DNA of 6,404 bases from Betaproteobacteria bacterium (GTDB taxonomy: Bacteria > Pseudomonadota > Gammaproteobacteria > Burkholderiales > Thiobacillaceae): contig JAIFLB010000110.1 in the NCBI GenBank assembly GCA_020049245.1, positions 1-6,404 of the forward strand, read 5' to 3'. Positions 1 through 5,608 of the stretch are shown here, piece after piece (position 1 is the first letter of the stretch; every line of letters starts with the position of its first letter). The position numbers and the translations under genes were made by a program. The notes under the pieces were generated by a model, which worked only from the letters and a program-made list of their open reading frames with translations, was not told the origin of the DNA and did no database searches.

Positions 1-7
1 ACCCCGA

Positions 8-46
8 GTGATTTGATCTGGGGTGGGGTGAGTTTGATCGGGGCGG
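8..46. repeat. Imperfect tandem repeat of about 20 bp at the window edge
   Basis: Two adjacent copies are visible: GTGATTTGATCTGGGGTGG at 8-26 and GTGAGTTTGATCGGGGCGG at 28-46. They differ by one inserted base each way and one substitution. Closely spaced repeats of this size with a GATC core are typical of the termini of IS21-family elements, so this may be the end of an insertion sequence whose body lies left of the window. No transposase frame, inverted repeat partner or target duplication can be seen here, so the mobile-element reading is only inference. It lies just beyond the terminator of the adjacent minus-strand operon, a permissive place for an insertion. Confidence 0.4.
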
Positions 47-106
47 CGTCAACGCCAAGAGAGAGCAACAGGAACAGGAGTAGGCTGAATCGCATAGGTC
101 ACTTTG

Positions 107-142
107 AAAAAATGGGACGGGATCGATCTTGCCAATCCCGCC
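107..142 (-). terminator. Intrinsic (Rho-independent) terminator of the minus-strand operon
   Basis: Read on the minus strand, GGCGGGAT (142-135) pairs with ATCCCGTC (123-116). This gives an 8-bp GC-rich stem with one G-U pair and an 11-nt loop. After two C and one A comes a run of six T (112-107). The structure begins 21 nt after the stop codon of the last gene of the operon (stop at 166-164). Stem, loop, U-tract and position all fit a standard terminator. There is no T-run on the plus-strand side, so it should work in one direction only. Confidence 0.85.
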
Positions 143-163
143 AAAAACACGAACTGGACGCTG

Positions 164-514
164 TCAGCGGTTACGTCCGCCCCCGCCGCCAGGCCCCATG
201 CCCATACCACCGCCAGGTCCTGGCCCCATGCCGCCACCGATGGCGGGCGGGCTATCCGGCAACGTCACGCCCTGCTGTTTGGCGCGTTCCTGCATGCGCT
301 CATGATGTTCGGCGCGGACTTGCGCCTTTTCCTCGGCGGTCTTCGCTGCGCGCAGCTTGGCGCGATGCGCAGCACGTTCCTTCTGGTTCATCAACTGGCT
401 GCCATAGACCTGCTCCTGTGCAGTATTGGCGACCGGTTCTGCGGACAAAGCCGGGCCCATGGCGAGCGCGAACGCCAGCGCTGCCGTAGTAAGTTTCAGT
501 GTACTTTTCAACAT
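164..514 (-). CDS. Small exported charged helical protein with a Gly/Met-rich tail
   Basis: A 116-residue protein of a family I recognise only as hypothetical proteins of proteobacteria; no function is established. Residues 1-25 form a signal peptide (two Lys, then a hydrophobic Ala/Leu stretch, cleavage near ALSA-EP), so it is probably periplasmic. Residues 36-82 are highly charged and probably helical, rich in Arg, Lys, Glu and Ala, with His50, His70 and His71. They end in GVTLPD. Residues 92-116 are a low-complexity Gly/Met/Pro tail ending GGRNR. The helical part loosely recalls the Spy/CpxP periplasmic chaperones, but I see no firm LTxxQ motif. The start at 514 is chosen over an upstream ATG in the same frame because GGAGG lies 5 nt before it and the signal peptide begins there. 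It is the last gene of the operon, 25 nt after the DUF2202 gene and just before the terminator. Confidence 0.85.
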   Translation of the reverse strand: MLKSTLKLTTAALAFALAMGPALSAEPVANTAQEQVYGSQLMNQKERAAHRAKLRAAKTAEEKAQVRAEHHERMQERAKQQGVTLPDSPPAIGGGMGPGPGGGMGMGPGGGGGRNR

Positions 515-539
515 GATTGCCTCCAGAGTAGAAAGCCTC

Positions 540-1157
540 TCAACGTCCGCAACGTTCGCGGGGCGCCGCGAGGATGTCATCGACATCCTGCTGAGCCATA
601 GCCTGGGCCAGATAGTCTTGCCCGGTGATCGCTTTCAGCACGCCGGCAAAGGCCCGTAAATGATTGCGCGAACCACATTGCAGCCGGTCGTACACCGTGT
701 CGATATCGGTGTTGTCATTACGTGCCAAGGCATCCTGCAAATCCAGAATGTCAGTTTCTTCGATGAAGCCGCCCACCCGCAGGGCATCCACGTCGCTGCG
801 GGCACCCTGTTCGATCAGGCTGTTGTAAAGGGCCTGCAATTCCTGGTTCGCGAACTCGCCCAGCACCAGATTGGCTGCCGGATCGGGCAGACGATATTTG
901 CGGAGCAATTGCAGAACAGCATCCATGTGCCGCTGTTCGCTGCTGGAAATATTGCTGAACGGCGTCAGACCCCATTGTTCATAAAGCGCCAGATAGACGT
1001 CGCGGGCCAGCTTTTCTTCCTCGCGCATGAAAGTCAGATCCTGCTTTTCCAGGCTGCTTAGCGTAGCAAGCTGTTGTGGACGTCCAGCCGCTTCGGCGGG
1101 GATGCTGAGTACCAGCATCAGGGCGGCGAGAACGGGGGTAAGTTTTTTCATGAACAT
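540..1157 (-). CDS. DUF2202 ferritin-like exported protein
   Basis: A 205-residue protein of the DUF2202 family, a helical ferritin-like fold; the biochemical role of the family is not established. Residues 1-24 are a signal peptide (MFMKK, a hydrophobic core, then AEA), placing it in the periplasm. The family hallmark EEEKLARDVYLAL is at 46-58. Candidate diiron ligands are Glu47/Glu48, Glu74 and His77 (an ExxH motif in SSEQRHMDAV), Glu106 and Glu133/Glu134; NHLRAF follows at 165-170. Cys161 and Cys203 could form a disulfide. The ligand set is read by analogy with ferritin-like proteins. The first of two close ATGs is preferred because AAGGA lies about 7 nt upstream of it. It is the middle gene of the minus-strand operon, between two Gly-rich exported proteins, which points to a metal- or oxidant-related role in the envelope. 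DUF2202 membership is confident; function is not. Confidence 0.9.
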   Translation of the reverse strand: MFMKKLTPVLAALMLVLSIPAEAAGRPQQLATLSSLEKQDLTFMREEEKLARDVYLALYEQWGLTPFSNISSSEQRHMDAVLQLLRKYRLPDPAANLVLGEFANQELQALYNSLIEQGARSDVDALRVGGFIEETDILDLQDALARNDNTDIDTVYDRLQCGSRNHLRAFAGVLKAITGQDYLAQAMAQQDVDDILAAPRERCGR

Positions 1158-1187
1158 GGCGATTTCCTTTTCAAATTGGCTTTGTCC

Positions 1188-1215
1188 TGATGTCCCGCTT
1201 CAAACCGGGACATCA
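1188..1215 (-). other. Intercistronic hairpin before the DUF2202 gene
   Basis: TGATGTCCCG (1188-1197) and CGGGACATCA (1206-1215) are a perfect 10-bp inverted repeat with an 8-nt spacer. It lies 9 nt after the stop of the Gly-rich gene and 30 nt before the DUF2202 start. No T-run follows on either strand, so it is not a standard terminator. It could be an RNA processing or stabilising hairpin that sets different expression of the first gene, a weak attenuator, or a protein-binding palindrome. Confidence 0.6.
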
Positions 1216-1224
1216 ATGCCACAT

Positions 1225-1494
1225 TCAAGGCAGCACAATGCTGTCGGTGGTTTTGGTCTGGCTGCGGTCACGCGTGCGGGTCTGATCCTGGGTCTGGGCT
1301 TGATCCTGAGATTTATCCCGCGTTTGTTTGCGGGTTTGTTTGGCACTGTCCGGTGCTTGCGCGCCATACTGCCCCTGCCCGCTCATCTGGCCGTTGCCAC
1401 CGCCCATGCCGCCACCACCACCCTTGGCCAAGCTAAGATCAGCGGAAAGCAGCGCCACGGATGCGGCCAAGATCAGTAAAGTGGTTTTTTTCAT
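1225..1494 (-). CDS. Small exported Gly-rich protein with a Gln/Thr/Arg/Asp-rich tail
   Basis: An 89-residue protein of unknown function. Residues 1-23 are a clear signal peptide (MKKTTLLILAASVALLS, cleavage near SLA-KG). Mature residues 24-42 are Gly-rich with Met30 and Met37 (GGGGGMGGGNGQM). Residues 52-82 are a low-complexity hydrophilic stretch of repeated Q-T-R, D-K/R-S-Q and T-Q-D-Q units, probably disordered. There is no Cys and no catalytic motif. The start is well supported: AGGAG lies 6 nt before the ATG, and the signal peptide starts at that Met. It is the first gene of the minus-strand operon, next to the divergent promoter region, with 67 nt and a hairpin before the DUF2202 gene. 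Similar short Gly-rich and Gln/Thr/Arg-rich exported proteins are scattered in proteobacterial genomes as hypotheticals. Low complexity makes homology weak evidence, but start, signal and context argue for a real gene. Confidence 0.75.
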   Translation of the reverse strand: MKKTTLLILAASVALLSADLSLAKGGGGGMGGGNGQMSGQGQYGAQAPDSAKQTRKQTRDKSQDQAQTQDQTRTRDRSQTKTTDSIVLP

Positions 1495-1523
1495 GATGTA
1501 CTCCTGATAGTAAGAAATGGGGT

Positions 1524-1538
1524 GCCAAGAATCTTGGC
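1524..1538. promoter_or_regulatory. 15-bp palindrome in the leader or promoter of the minus-strand operon
   Basis: GCCAAGAATCTTGGC is a perfect palindrome around one central base (7-bp arms). It lies 29 nt upstream of the start codon of the Gly-rich protein gene, just beyond its ribosome binding site. It may be a repressor or regulator operator, or a small hairpin in the 5' leader. The related sequence AAGATTCTTGG recurs at 3795-3805 just after the histidine kinase gene. Confidence 0.45.
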
Positions 1539-1639
1539 GGCATCGTTGTTCGCGACAATTTCATTTCAGCAGACCGATGTAACTGGCGCGTTGCTCGAAA
1601 GCACTGTTTTGTAAGCCCTTGCGGCAGATGCGTGGTTTG

Positions 1640-1654
1640 TTACATGGGTTTACA
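1640..1654. promoter_or_regulatory. CpxR-like direct repeat, candidate response-regulator box
   Basis: TTACA occurs at 1640-1644 and again at 1650-1654, exactly 10 bp (one helical turn) apart. Read on the minus strand the site is GTAAACCCATGTAAC, close to the GTAAA-N5-GTAAA box described for CpxR. OmpR-family regulators bind tandem half-sites with this phasing. The site lies in the divergent gap, 65 bp before the response regulator start and only 2 bp upstream of a possible -35 (TTGACC, 1657-1662). The neighbouring regulator is the natural candidate to bind it, but its own consensus is unknown. Confidence 0.4.
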
Positions 1655-1718
1655 AATTGACCCGGGTTCGATGTTTGAACGCGAAAATAATTGCCTCATT
1701 GAGGAATCCAAGCGCGCC

Positions 1719-2435
1719 ATGAAACAAGACCATCTTCTGCTGGTAGACGACGACCCCGAGTTACGCGACCTGCTTCGTGACTATCTCGGGCAAGCCGGAT
1801 ATCGCATCACTGCAGTGGCGGACGGGCGCGAAATGCAGAAGGCGATGGACGCCGCGCCCTACGATCTGGTGATACTTGACATCATGCTGCATGGTGAAGA
1901 CGGGCTTTCGCTGTGTCGCCGACTGCGCGCGCAGAGCCGCATTCCCATCCTGATGCTGACCGCGCGCGGTGACGAGATCGACCGCATCGTCGGTCTGGAA
2001 ATGGGCGCTGACGACTACCTGTCGAAGCCGTTCAATCCGCGTGAATTGCTTGCCCGGATCAAGAGCGTGTTGCGCCGCGCTGGCAGCTTGCCGGAAAACC
2101 TGGCGGCGGAGGACGTCCACAGCTTCCATTTTGCCGGCTGGACGCTGGACGTGCAGAGCCGGCTACTTCGCTCACCGGCGGGTGTGATGGTCGACTTGTC
2201 CGGGGTGGAATTCAAAATCCTGCGCGTGCTGGTCGAGCGCCCAAACCGCGTCCTGTCTCGCGATCAGTTGCTGGAATTCACCCAGGGCCGTGAAGCGTCA
2301 CCGTTCGACCGCGCCATCGACGTCCAGATCGGCCGCCTGCGCCGCAAGCTCGACGACGACGCGCGCGAGCCACGTCTGATCAAGACCGTGCGCAACGAGG
2401 GCTATGTGCTGGCGGTGGAGGTGGAAAAAGCATGA
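1719..2435 (+). CDS. OmpR-family two-component response regulator
   Basis: A 238-residue DNA-binding response regulator that would be phosphorylated by the kinase encoded next to it. The receiver domain covers residues 4-120: acidic pocket Asp11/Asp12 in LLLVDDD, phosphoacceptor Asp54 in LVILDIML, Thr81 in MLTARG and Lys103 in SKPFNPRELLARI. The winged-helix DNA-binding domain covers about 133-234, with RAIDVQIGRLRRKL at 198-211 and the closing GYVLAVE wing. The stretch GEDGLSLCRRLRAQS to FNPRELLARI is strikingly similar to OmpR itself, so it belongs to the OmpR side of the family. The frame is open upstream to 1632, but the start at 1719 puts the receiver at the usual distance from the N-terminus. 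The nearest Shine-Dalgarno, GAGGA at 1701-1705, is 13 nt away, unusually far. The stop overlaps the kinase start as ATGA, so the two are translationally coupled. Target genes are inferred to include the divergent exported-protein operon. Confidence 0.95.
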   Translation: MKQDHLLLVDDDPELRDLLRDYLGQAGYRITAVADGREMQKAMDAAPYDLVILDIMLHGEDGLSLCRRLRAQSRIPILMLTARGDEIDRIVGLEMGADDYLSKPFNPRELLARIKSVLRRAGSLPENLAAEDVHSFHFAGWTLDVQSRLLRSPAGVMVDLSGVEFKILRVLVERPNRVLSRDQLLEFTQGREASPFDRAIDVQIGRLRRKLDDDAREPRLIKTVRNEGYVLAVEVEKA

Positions 2436-3787
2436 GCAAGTTTCACAATCTGAAACGCTTCGATTCGATCTACCTGCGAGTGACCGCCGTGCTTTTGCTG
2501 GCATTGCTGGCCGCGCAATGGGTATCTGAGCGGTTGTATCAGGAAGAGCGGGAGCGCGTTGTCTCGCATCTTATCGCCGGGCCATTGGGCCAACGCTTGA
2601 GCCAGGTCGCGCACAAGCTGGAAGATACGCCCGCCGCCGATCGATCTGAGTTGTTGCAGGTGCTGAATTCGCCGCGCATCACCTTCACCTTGCCGGCCTC
2701 GCCGAGTGCCGTCACCGAACCTGGCCCGTTGCACCATTTACAGGATCGCCTGCGGGAAACGCTGGGCGCCGGACGACATGTGATGGTGACCGGGGCACCG
2801 TCAGCTGAACGCGAGCGATTTCCGACGCTGATGCAGATTTCAATGACGCTGAGTGATGGCCAGCAGGTTGTCGCAACCCACCATGCGCTAGAGGACGGCG
2901 TGCTGACCCCCAGCCGCCACCTGCCGTTGCTGACAGGCTATTTCATCGCCATCGCGGTCATCACGCTGTTAGCCATGCGCTGGGCGGTGCGGCCGTTGCA
3001 GCGGCTGGCGCAAGCTGCTGATGCGCTGGGCCGCGATCTTTCCGGTGCACCGCTGGCGGAAACCGGTCCACGCGAAGTGCGCCAGGCCGCACGCGCCTTC
3101 AACACCATGCAAAACCGTCTGGCCAGTTATCTGAATGACCGCTTGCGCATCCTCGCCGCCGTTTCGCATGATCTGAAAACCCCCATCACCCGACTGAAAT
3201 TGCGCAGCGAGATGCTGCCGGATGGCATCCAGCGAGAGAAATTTCTGCACGATCTGGACGACATGGAAACCATGATCGCCGCCACGCTGGATTTTCTGCG
3301 CGGCGAATCGCGGCAGGAAAGCGGGGTTCTGCTCGACGTCAATGCGTTGCTTTCCACCTTGTGCGACGACATGCAGGCCATGGGGAGTGAAATCACCCTC
3401 AATGGTCACGCCAGCCGCCCCCTGCTGGCGCGTCCGCAAGCGTTGAAACGCTGTCTTGCCAACCTGCTCGACAACGCCGTGCGATATGGTGTTTCGGCGG
3501 ATAGCCATGCCGGCAGCAACGTACAAATCAGCCTGGAGGATGGCCCGGAAATCCTCACCCTGCATATCGACGACCATGGCCCTGGTATTCCAGAAGCCGA
3601 ACTGGAACAGATGTTTGAACCTTTCCGCCGTGGCGAAACCTCTCGCAACCGCAGTACCGGTGGCGCTGGACTGGGCCTGGCGATCGCGCGAAACCTGGCC
3701 CGCGCCCACGGCGGCAATGTCACCCTGCGCAATCGCCCGGGAGGCGGCTTGCGAGCGACACTCACCTTGCCACGCGGTATCAACTGA
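2432..3787 (+). CDS. EnvZ-like membrane sensor histidine kinase
   Basis: A 451-residue inner-membrane kinase, partner of the regulator just upstream (ATGA overlap). Layout: first membrane helix about 13-30; periplasmic sensor of about 130 residues (31-163) with no family I recognise; second membrane helix about 164-184; HAMP linker about 185-240. The dimerisation/phosphorylation domain has the H-box VSHDLKTPITRLK with phospho-His246. The ATPase domain has the N-box LANLLDNAVRYG (Asn348), G1 box DDHGPGIP (380-387), F box MFEPFRRG (394-401) and G2 box STGGAGLGLAIA (408-419). All catalytic motifs are intact, so it should be active both as kinase and phosphatase. The spacing and the H-box resemble EnvZ and related class I kinases. 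The stimulus is unknown; the adjacent exported proteins suggest an envelope or metal signal. The sensor has no Cys, and its histidines (H46, H61, H101, H102, H116, H150, H151) include two HH pairs. Confidence 0.95.
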   Translation: MSKFHNLKRFDSIYLRVTAVLLLALLAAQWVSERLYQEERERVVSHLIAGPLGQRLSQVAHKLEDTPAADRSELLQVLNSPRITFTLPASPSAVTEPGPLHHLQDRLRETLGAGRHVMVTGAPSAERERFPTLMQISMTLSDGQQVVATHHALEDGVLTPSRHLPLLTGYFIAIAVITLLAMRWAVRPLQRLAQAADALGRDLSGAPLAETGPREVRQAARAFNTMQNRLASYLNDRLRILAAVSHDLKTPITRLKLRSEMLPDGIQREKFLHDLDDMETMIAATLDFLRGESRQESGVLLDVNALLSTLCDDMQAMGSEITLNGHASRPLLARPQALKRCLANLLDNAVRYGVSADSHAGSNVQISLEDGPEILTLHIDDHGPGIPEAELEQMFEPFRRGETSRNRSTGGAGLGLAIARNLARAHGGNVTLRNRPGGGLRATLTLPRGIN

Positions 3788-3821
3788 GCTGACAAAGATT
3801 CTTGGTGGCATTCCTTTCGTC

Positions 3822-3848
3822 CATAGCCAGCCCTCGCACGAGGCTATG
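3822..3848 (+). terminator. Possible hairpin after the histidine kinase gene
   Basis: CATAGCC (3822-3828) and GGCTATG (3842-3848) form a 7-bp stem with a 13-nt loop, 34 nt after the kinase stop. A T-rich stretch (CAATTTTCTT) follows only about 20 nt later, too far for a standard intrinsic terminator. It may be a weak or Rho-assisted terminator, or only a hairpin between the two operons. The rest of the 102-nt gap to the next gene shows no clear promoter. Confidence 0.3.
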
Positions 3849-3889
3849 CGAACGGCTAAGCTTGTTCAATTTTCTTCGCCCCACACCTC

Positions 3890-4432
3890 ATGACCGCCCT
3901 CCTCCGACGTCTCCAACCGCATGCTGAATTGCAACCGGGGCCGGTGGATGGCATCGAGGTGGAAGTCCATCCATTAACTGGCAGCGGAATCGGCCTGCGC
4001 TTTCATTTGTCTGGCGATACCAACCTGATCCGCATCCCGGAAGTACTCCCCGCCGCGCGCACCGACGGACTCTGGCAGCACACCTGTTTTGAAGTTTTCA
4101 TACGTTCGCCGCACGCTTTGACCTATCACGAATTCAATTTTTCGCCGTCCGGGCAATGGCAGGCGTATGCCTTCACCGACTATCGCATTGGTGGCTTGCT
4201 GACGTTAACGCGCGCCCCGGTGATTGAATGTCTGTCGGCGCCAAACGGCTTGACTTTGCAAACAACACTGCAAGCCGCCGATCTGCCGGAAGGTGCTCGT
4301 CTGCGGCTCGGCCTCAGCGCAGTCATCGAAACCTGCGACGGCGCGATCAGCTATTGGGCCTTGCGCCACCCGCCCGGCAAACCTGACTTCCACCACCCCG
4401 ATACCTTCGATCTGGAACTGGACCTGACATGA
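3890..4432 (+). CDS. DOMON-like (murB-like subfamily) domain protein
   Basis: A 180-residue protein of the DOMON-like family that sequence databases label murB-like. That label is historical and does not mean UDP-N-acetylenolpyruvoylglucosamine reductase activity. The fold is an all-beta sandwich of a kind that in related groups binds sugars or haem. Family motifs are LWQHTCFEVFI at 61-71, YHEFNFSPSGQWQAY at 79-93 and SYWALRHPPGKPDFHHPDTF at 154-173, so the domain is complete. There is no signal peptide or membrane helix, so it should be cytoplasmic. The ATG at 3890 gives the expected N-terminus but has no recognisable Shine-Dalgarno. Its stop overlaps the start of the NamZ-family gene as ATGA, suggesting joint production and a link to peptidoglycan sugar metabolism, perhaps as a carbohydrate-binding partner. 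The partner role is inference; the family call is confident. Confidence 0.85.
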   Translation: MTALLRRLQPHAELQPGPVDGIEVEVHPLTGSGIGLRFHLSGDTNLIRIPEVLPAARTDGLWQHTCFEVFIRSPHALTYHEFNFSPSGQWQAYAFTDYRIGGLLTLTRAPVIECLSAPNGLTLQTTLQAADLPEGARLRLGLSAVIETCDGAISYWALRHPPGKPDFHHPDTFDLELDLT

Positions 4433-5598
4433 AATTCGGCCTCGACCGTCTGCTCACCGAACCCGAACTGCGCCGCCCGCTTGCTGGCCGCCGTGTCGCC
4501 TTGCTGGCACACCCCGCCTCGGTCACTGCAGATTTGACGCACGCACTCGACGCACTCGACGCGCTGCCGGAGATCAAGCTCACTGCCGCCTTCGGGCCGC
4601 AGCACGGCCTGCGCGGCGACAAGCAGGACAACATGATGGAATCGCCGGACTTCCTCGATCCGCAACTCGGTATCCCGGTGTTCAGCCTGTACGGCGAAGT
4701 GCGCCGCCCGACGCCGGCGATGATGGACAGCTTCGACGTGCTGCTGGTCGATCTGCAAGACCTGGGCTGCCGCATCTACACCTTCATCACCACGCTGCGT
4801 TATGTGCTGGAAGAAGCCGCCCGCTTCGGCAAAACCGTCATCGTGCTTGACCGTCCCAATCCCGCCGGCCGCCCGGTCGAAGGGCTGACCCTGCTGCCCG
4901 GCTGGGAGAGCTTCGTCGGCGCCGGCCCGATGCCGATGCGGCACGGCCTGACGCTAGGCGAGATGGGCCACTGGTTCGTTCGCCAATTCAAGCTGGATGT
5001 CGATTACCAGGTCATCGAGATGCAAAACTGGCAACCGGAAGCCGCGCCGGGATCGAGTCCGAACGCGCCCAATCTGAGCATGGCGCGCTGCTACGCCGGC
5101 ACCGTGATGCTGGAAGGCACGACGCTATCGGAAGGCCGTGGCACGACGCGGCCGCTGGAACTGTTCGGTGCACCCGACATTGAACCTCGACAAATCATGG
5201 CGAAAATGGCGCAACTGGCACCGGACTGGCTACACGGCTGCCGCCTGCGTGAATGCTGGTTCGAGCCGACCTTCCACAAACATGCCGGCAAACTCTGTGC
5301 CGGCATCCAGATTCACGTCGAAGACGCCAGCTACGACCATGCCGCGTTCAAACCCTGGCGCGTGCAGGCTCTCGCGTTCAAGGCGATCCGTTTACTGCGG
5401 CCGGACTACCCGCTGTGGCGCGACTTCGCCTACGAATATGAACACGACCGCTTGGCGATCGACCTGATCAATGGCGGTGAAGGGCTGCGACTCTGGGTGG
5501 ATGATTCGCAAGCAGAAGCGGGCGATCTCGATGCCTTGACGCAGCCGGATGAAGCGGCCTGGCGGGAACTTCGCGAAGACGTGTTGTTGTATCGCTGA
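4429..5598 (+). CDS. NamZ-family exo-beta-N-acetylmuramidase (DUF1343, GH171)
   Basis: A 389-residue protein of the DUF1343 family. The characterised member NamZ removes terminal N-acetylmuramic acid from the non-reducing end of peptidoglycan fragments. Conserved blocks in order: FGPQHGLRGDKQ at 55-66, LYGEVRRPT at 88-96, DLQDLGCRIYTFITT at 108-122, DRPNPAGRPVEG at 141-152, MPMRHGLTLGEM at 168-179 and MLEGTTLSEGRGTTRPLE at 227-244. Acidic residues in these blocks are active-site candidates, but I cannot assign the catalytic one. Length is normal and no domain is missing. There is no signal peptide or lipobox, unlike exported family members, so this one should be cytoplasmic and act on imported muropeptides (cell-wall recycling). 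It is translationally coupled (ATGA) to the DOMON-like gene. Activity on MurNAc is family inference; AnmK, AmpG or NagZ genes are not in the window. Confidence 0.88.
   Translation: MKFGLDRLLTEPELRRPLAGRRVALLAHPASVTADLTHALDALDALPEIKLTAAFGPQHGLRGDKQDNMMESPDFLDPQLGIPVFSLYGEVRRPTPAMMDSFDVLLVDLQDLGCRIYTFITTLRYVLEEAARFGKTVIVLDRPNPAGRPVEGLTLLPGWESFVGAGPMPMRHGLTLGEMGHWFVRQFKLDVDYQVIEMQNWQPEAAPGSSPNAPNLSMARCYAGTVMLEGTTLSEGRGTTRPLELFGAPDIEPRQIMAKMAQLAPDWLHGCRLRECWFEPTFHKHAGKLCAGIQIHVEDASYDHAAFKPWRVQALAFKAIRLLRPDYPLWRDFAYEYEHDRLAIDLINGGEGLRLWVDDSQAEAGDLDALTQPDEAAWRELREDVLLYR
4543..4560 (+). repeat. 9-bp tandem duplication inside the NamZ-family gene
   Basis: GCACTCGAC occurs twice in tandem (4543-4551, 4552-4560) and is followed by a partly matching third unit, GCGCTGCCG. 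It encodes the run ALDALDALPE (residues 39-48), in a surface region between conserved blocks. The reading frame is kept. It looks like a small slippage expansion with little effect on function. Confidence 0.6.
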
Positions 5599-5608
5599 GT
5601 CGATACAA
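5587..5608. terminator. Hairpin over the NamZ-family stop codon, possible convergent terminator
   Basis: TTGTATCG (5587-5594) and CGATACAA (5601-5608) form a perfect 8-bp stem with a 6-nt loop that contains the TGA stop (5596-5598). The site lies between two convergent genes only 32 nt apart, where a shared terminator is expected. There is no T-run on either side, so intrinsic termination would be weak. Confidence 0.3.

Larger units (their letters stand above)
1495..1718. promoter_or_regulatory. Divergent intergenic region between exported-protein operon and two-component system
   Basis: This 224-bp gap separates two gene sets that run away from each other, so it must hold promoters for both. 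It contains a 15-bp palindrome near the minus-strand start and a 10-bp-phased TTACA direct repeat near the plus-strand side. On the plus strand TTGACC (1657-1662) resembles a -35 box, but the only A/T-rich -10-like stretch (AAAATAAT, 1684-1691) is spaced too far for a good sigma-70 promoter. No convincing promoter was found for the minus operon either. An activator-dependent promoter would explain the poor boxes, but that is inference. Confidence 0.6.

Noticed and set aside
514..586. Longer N-terminus for the last exported protein (in-frame start at 586)
   Set aside because: It would overlap the end of the DUF2202 gene and bury the signal peptide inside the protein; the ATG at 514 has GGAGG at ideal spacing.
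13..601. Two overlapping plus-strand open frames of about 160 residues
   Set aside because: They are antisense to the small exported protein gene, which has a signal peptide, ribosome binding site and terminator; one also runs across the terminator.
660..1061. 133-residue plus-strand open frame
   Set aside because: It mirrors the DUF2202 gene on the other strand, where the family motifs are clear.
1225..1350. Short-unit repeats resembling an array in the Gly-rich gene's tail
   Set aside because: They are explained by the Gln/Thr/Arg/Asp low-complexity protein sequence; units are irregular and lack spacers, so no CRISPR array or satellite.
1513..1563. Sigma-70 promoter for the minus operon (TTGTCG, 17 bp, AAGATT)
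   Set aside because: The -10 matches the consensus at only three of six bases and overlaps the palindrome; not strong enough to list as a promoter.
1632..1718. 29-residue N-terminal extension of the response regulator
   Set aside because: Receiver domains begin a few residues before LLLVDDD, and the extension would run through the putative regulatory direct repeat.
2969..3811. 280-residue open frame antisense to the histidine kinase gene
   Set aside because: It lies opposite a kinase gene with all catalytic motifs intact. The translation shows no recognisable domain, and long antisense frames are common in GC-rich genes.
4351..4944. 197-residue minus-strand open frame
   Set aside because: It is antisense to the conserved DOMON-like and NamZ-family genes and has no recognisable motif.
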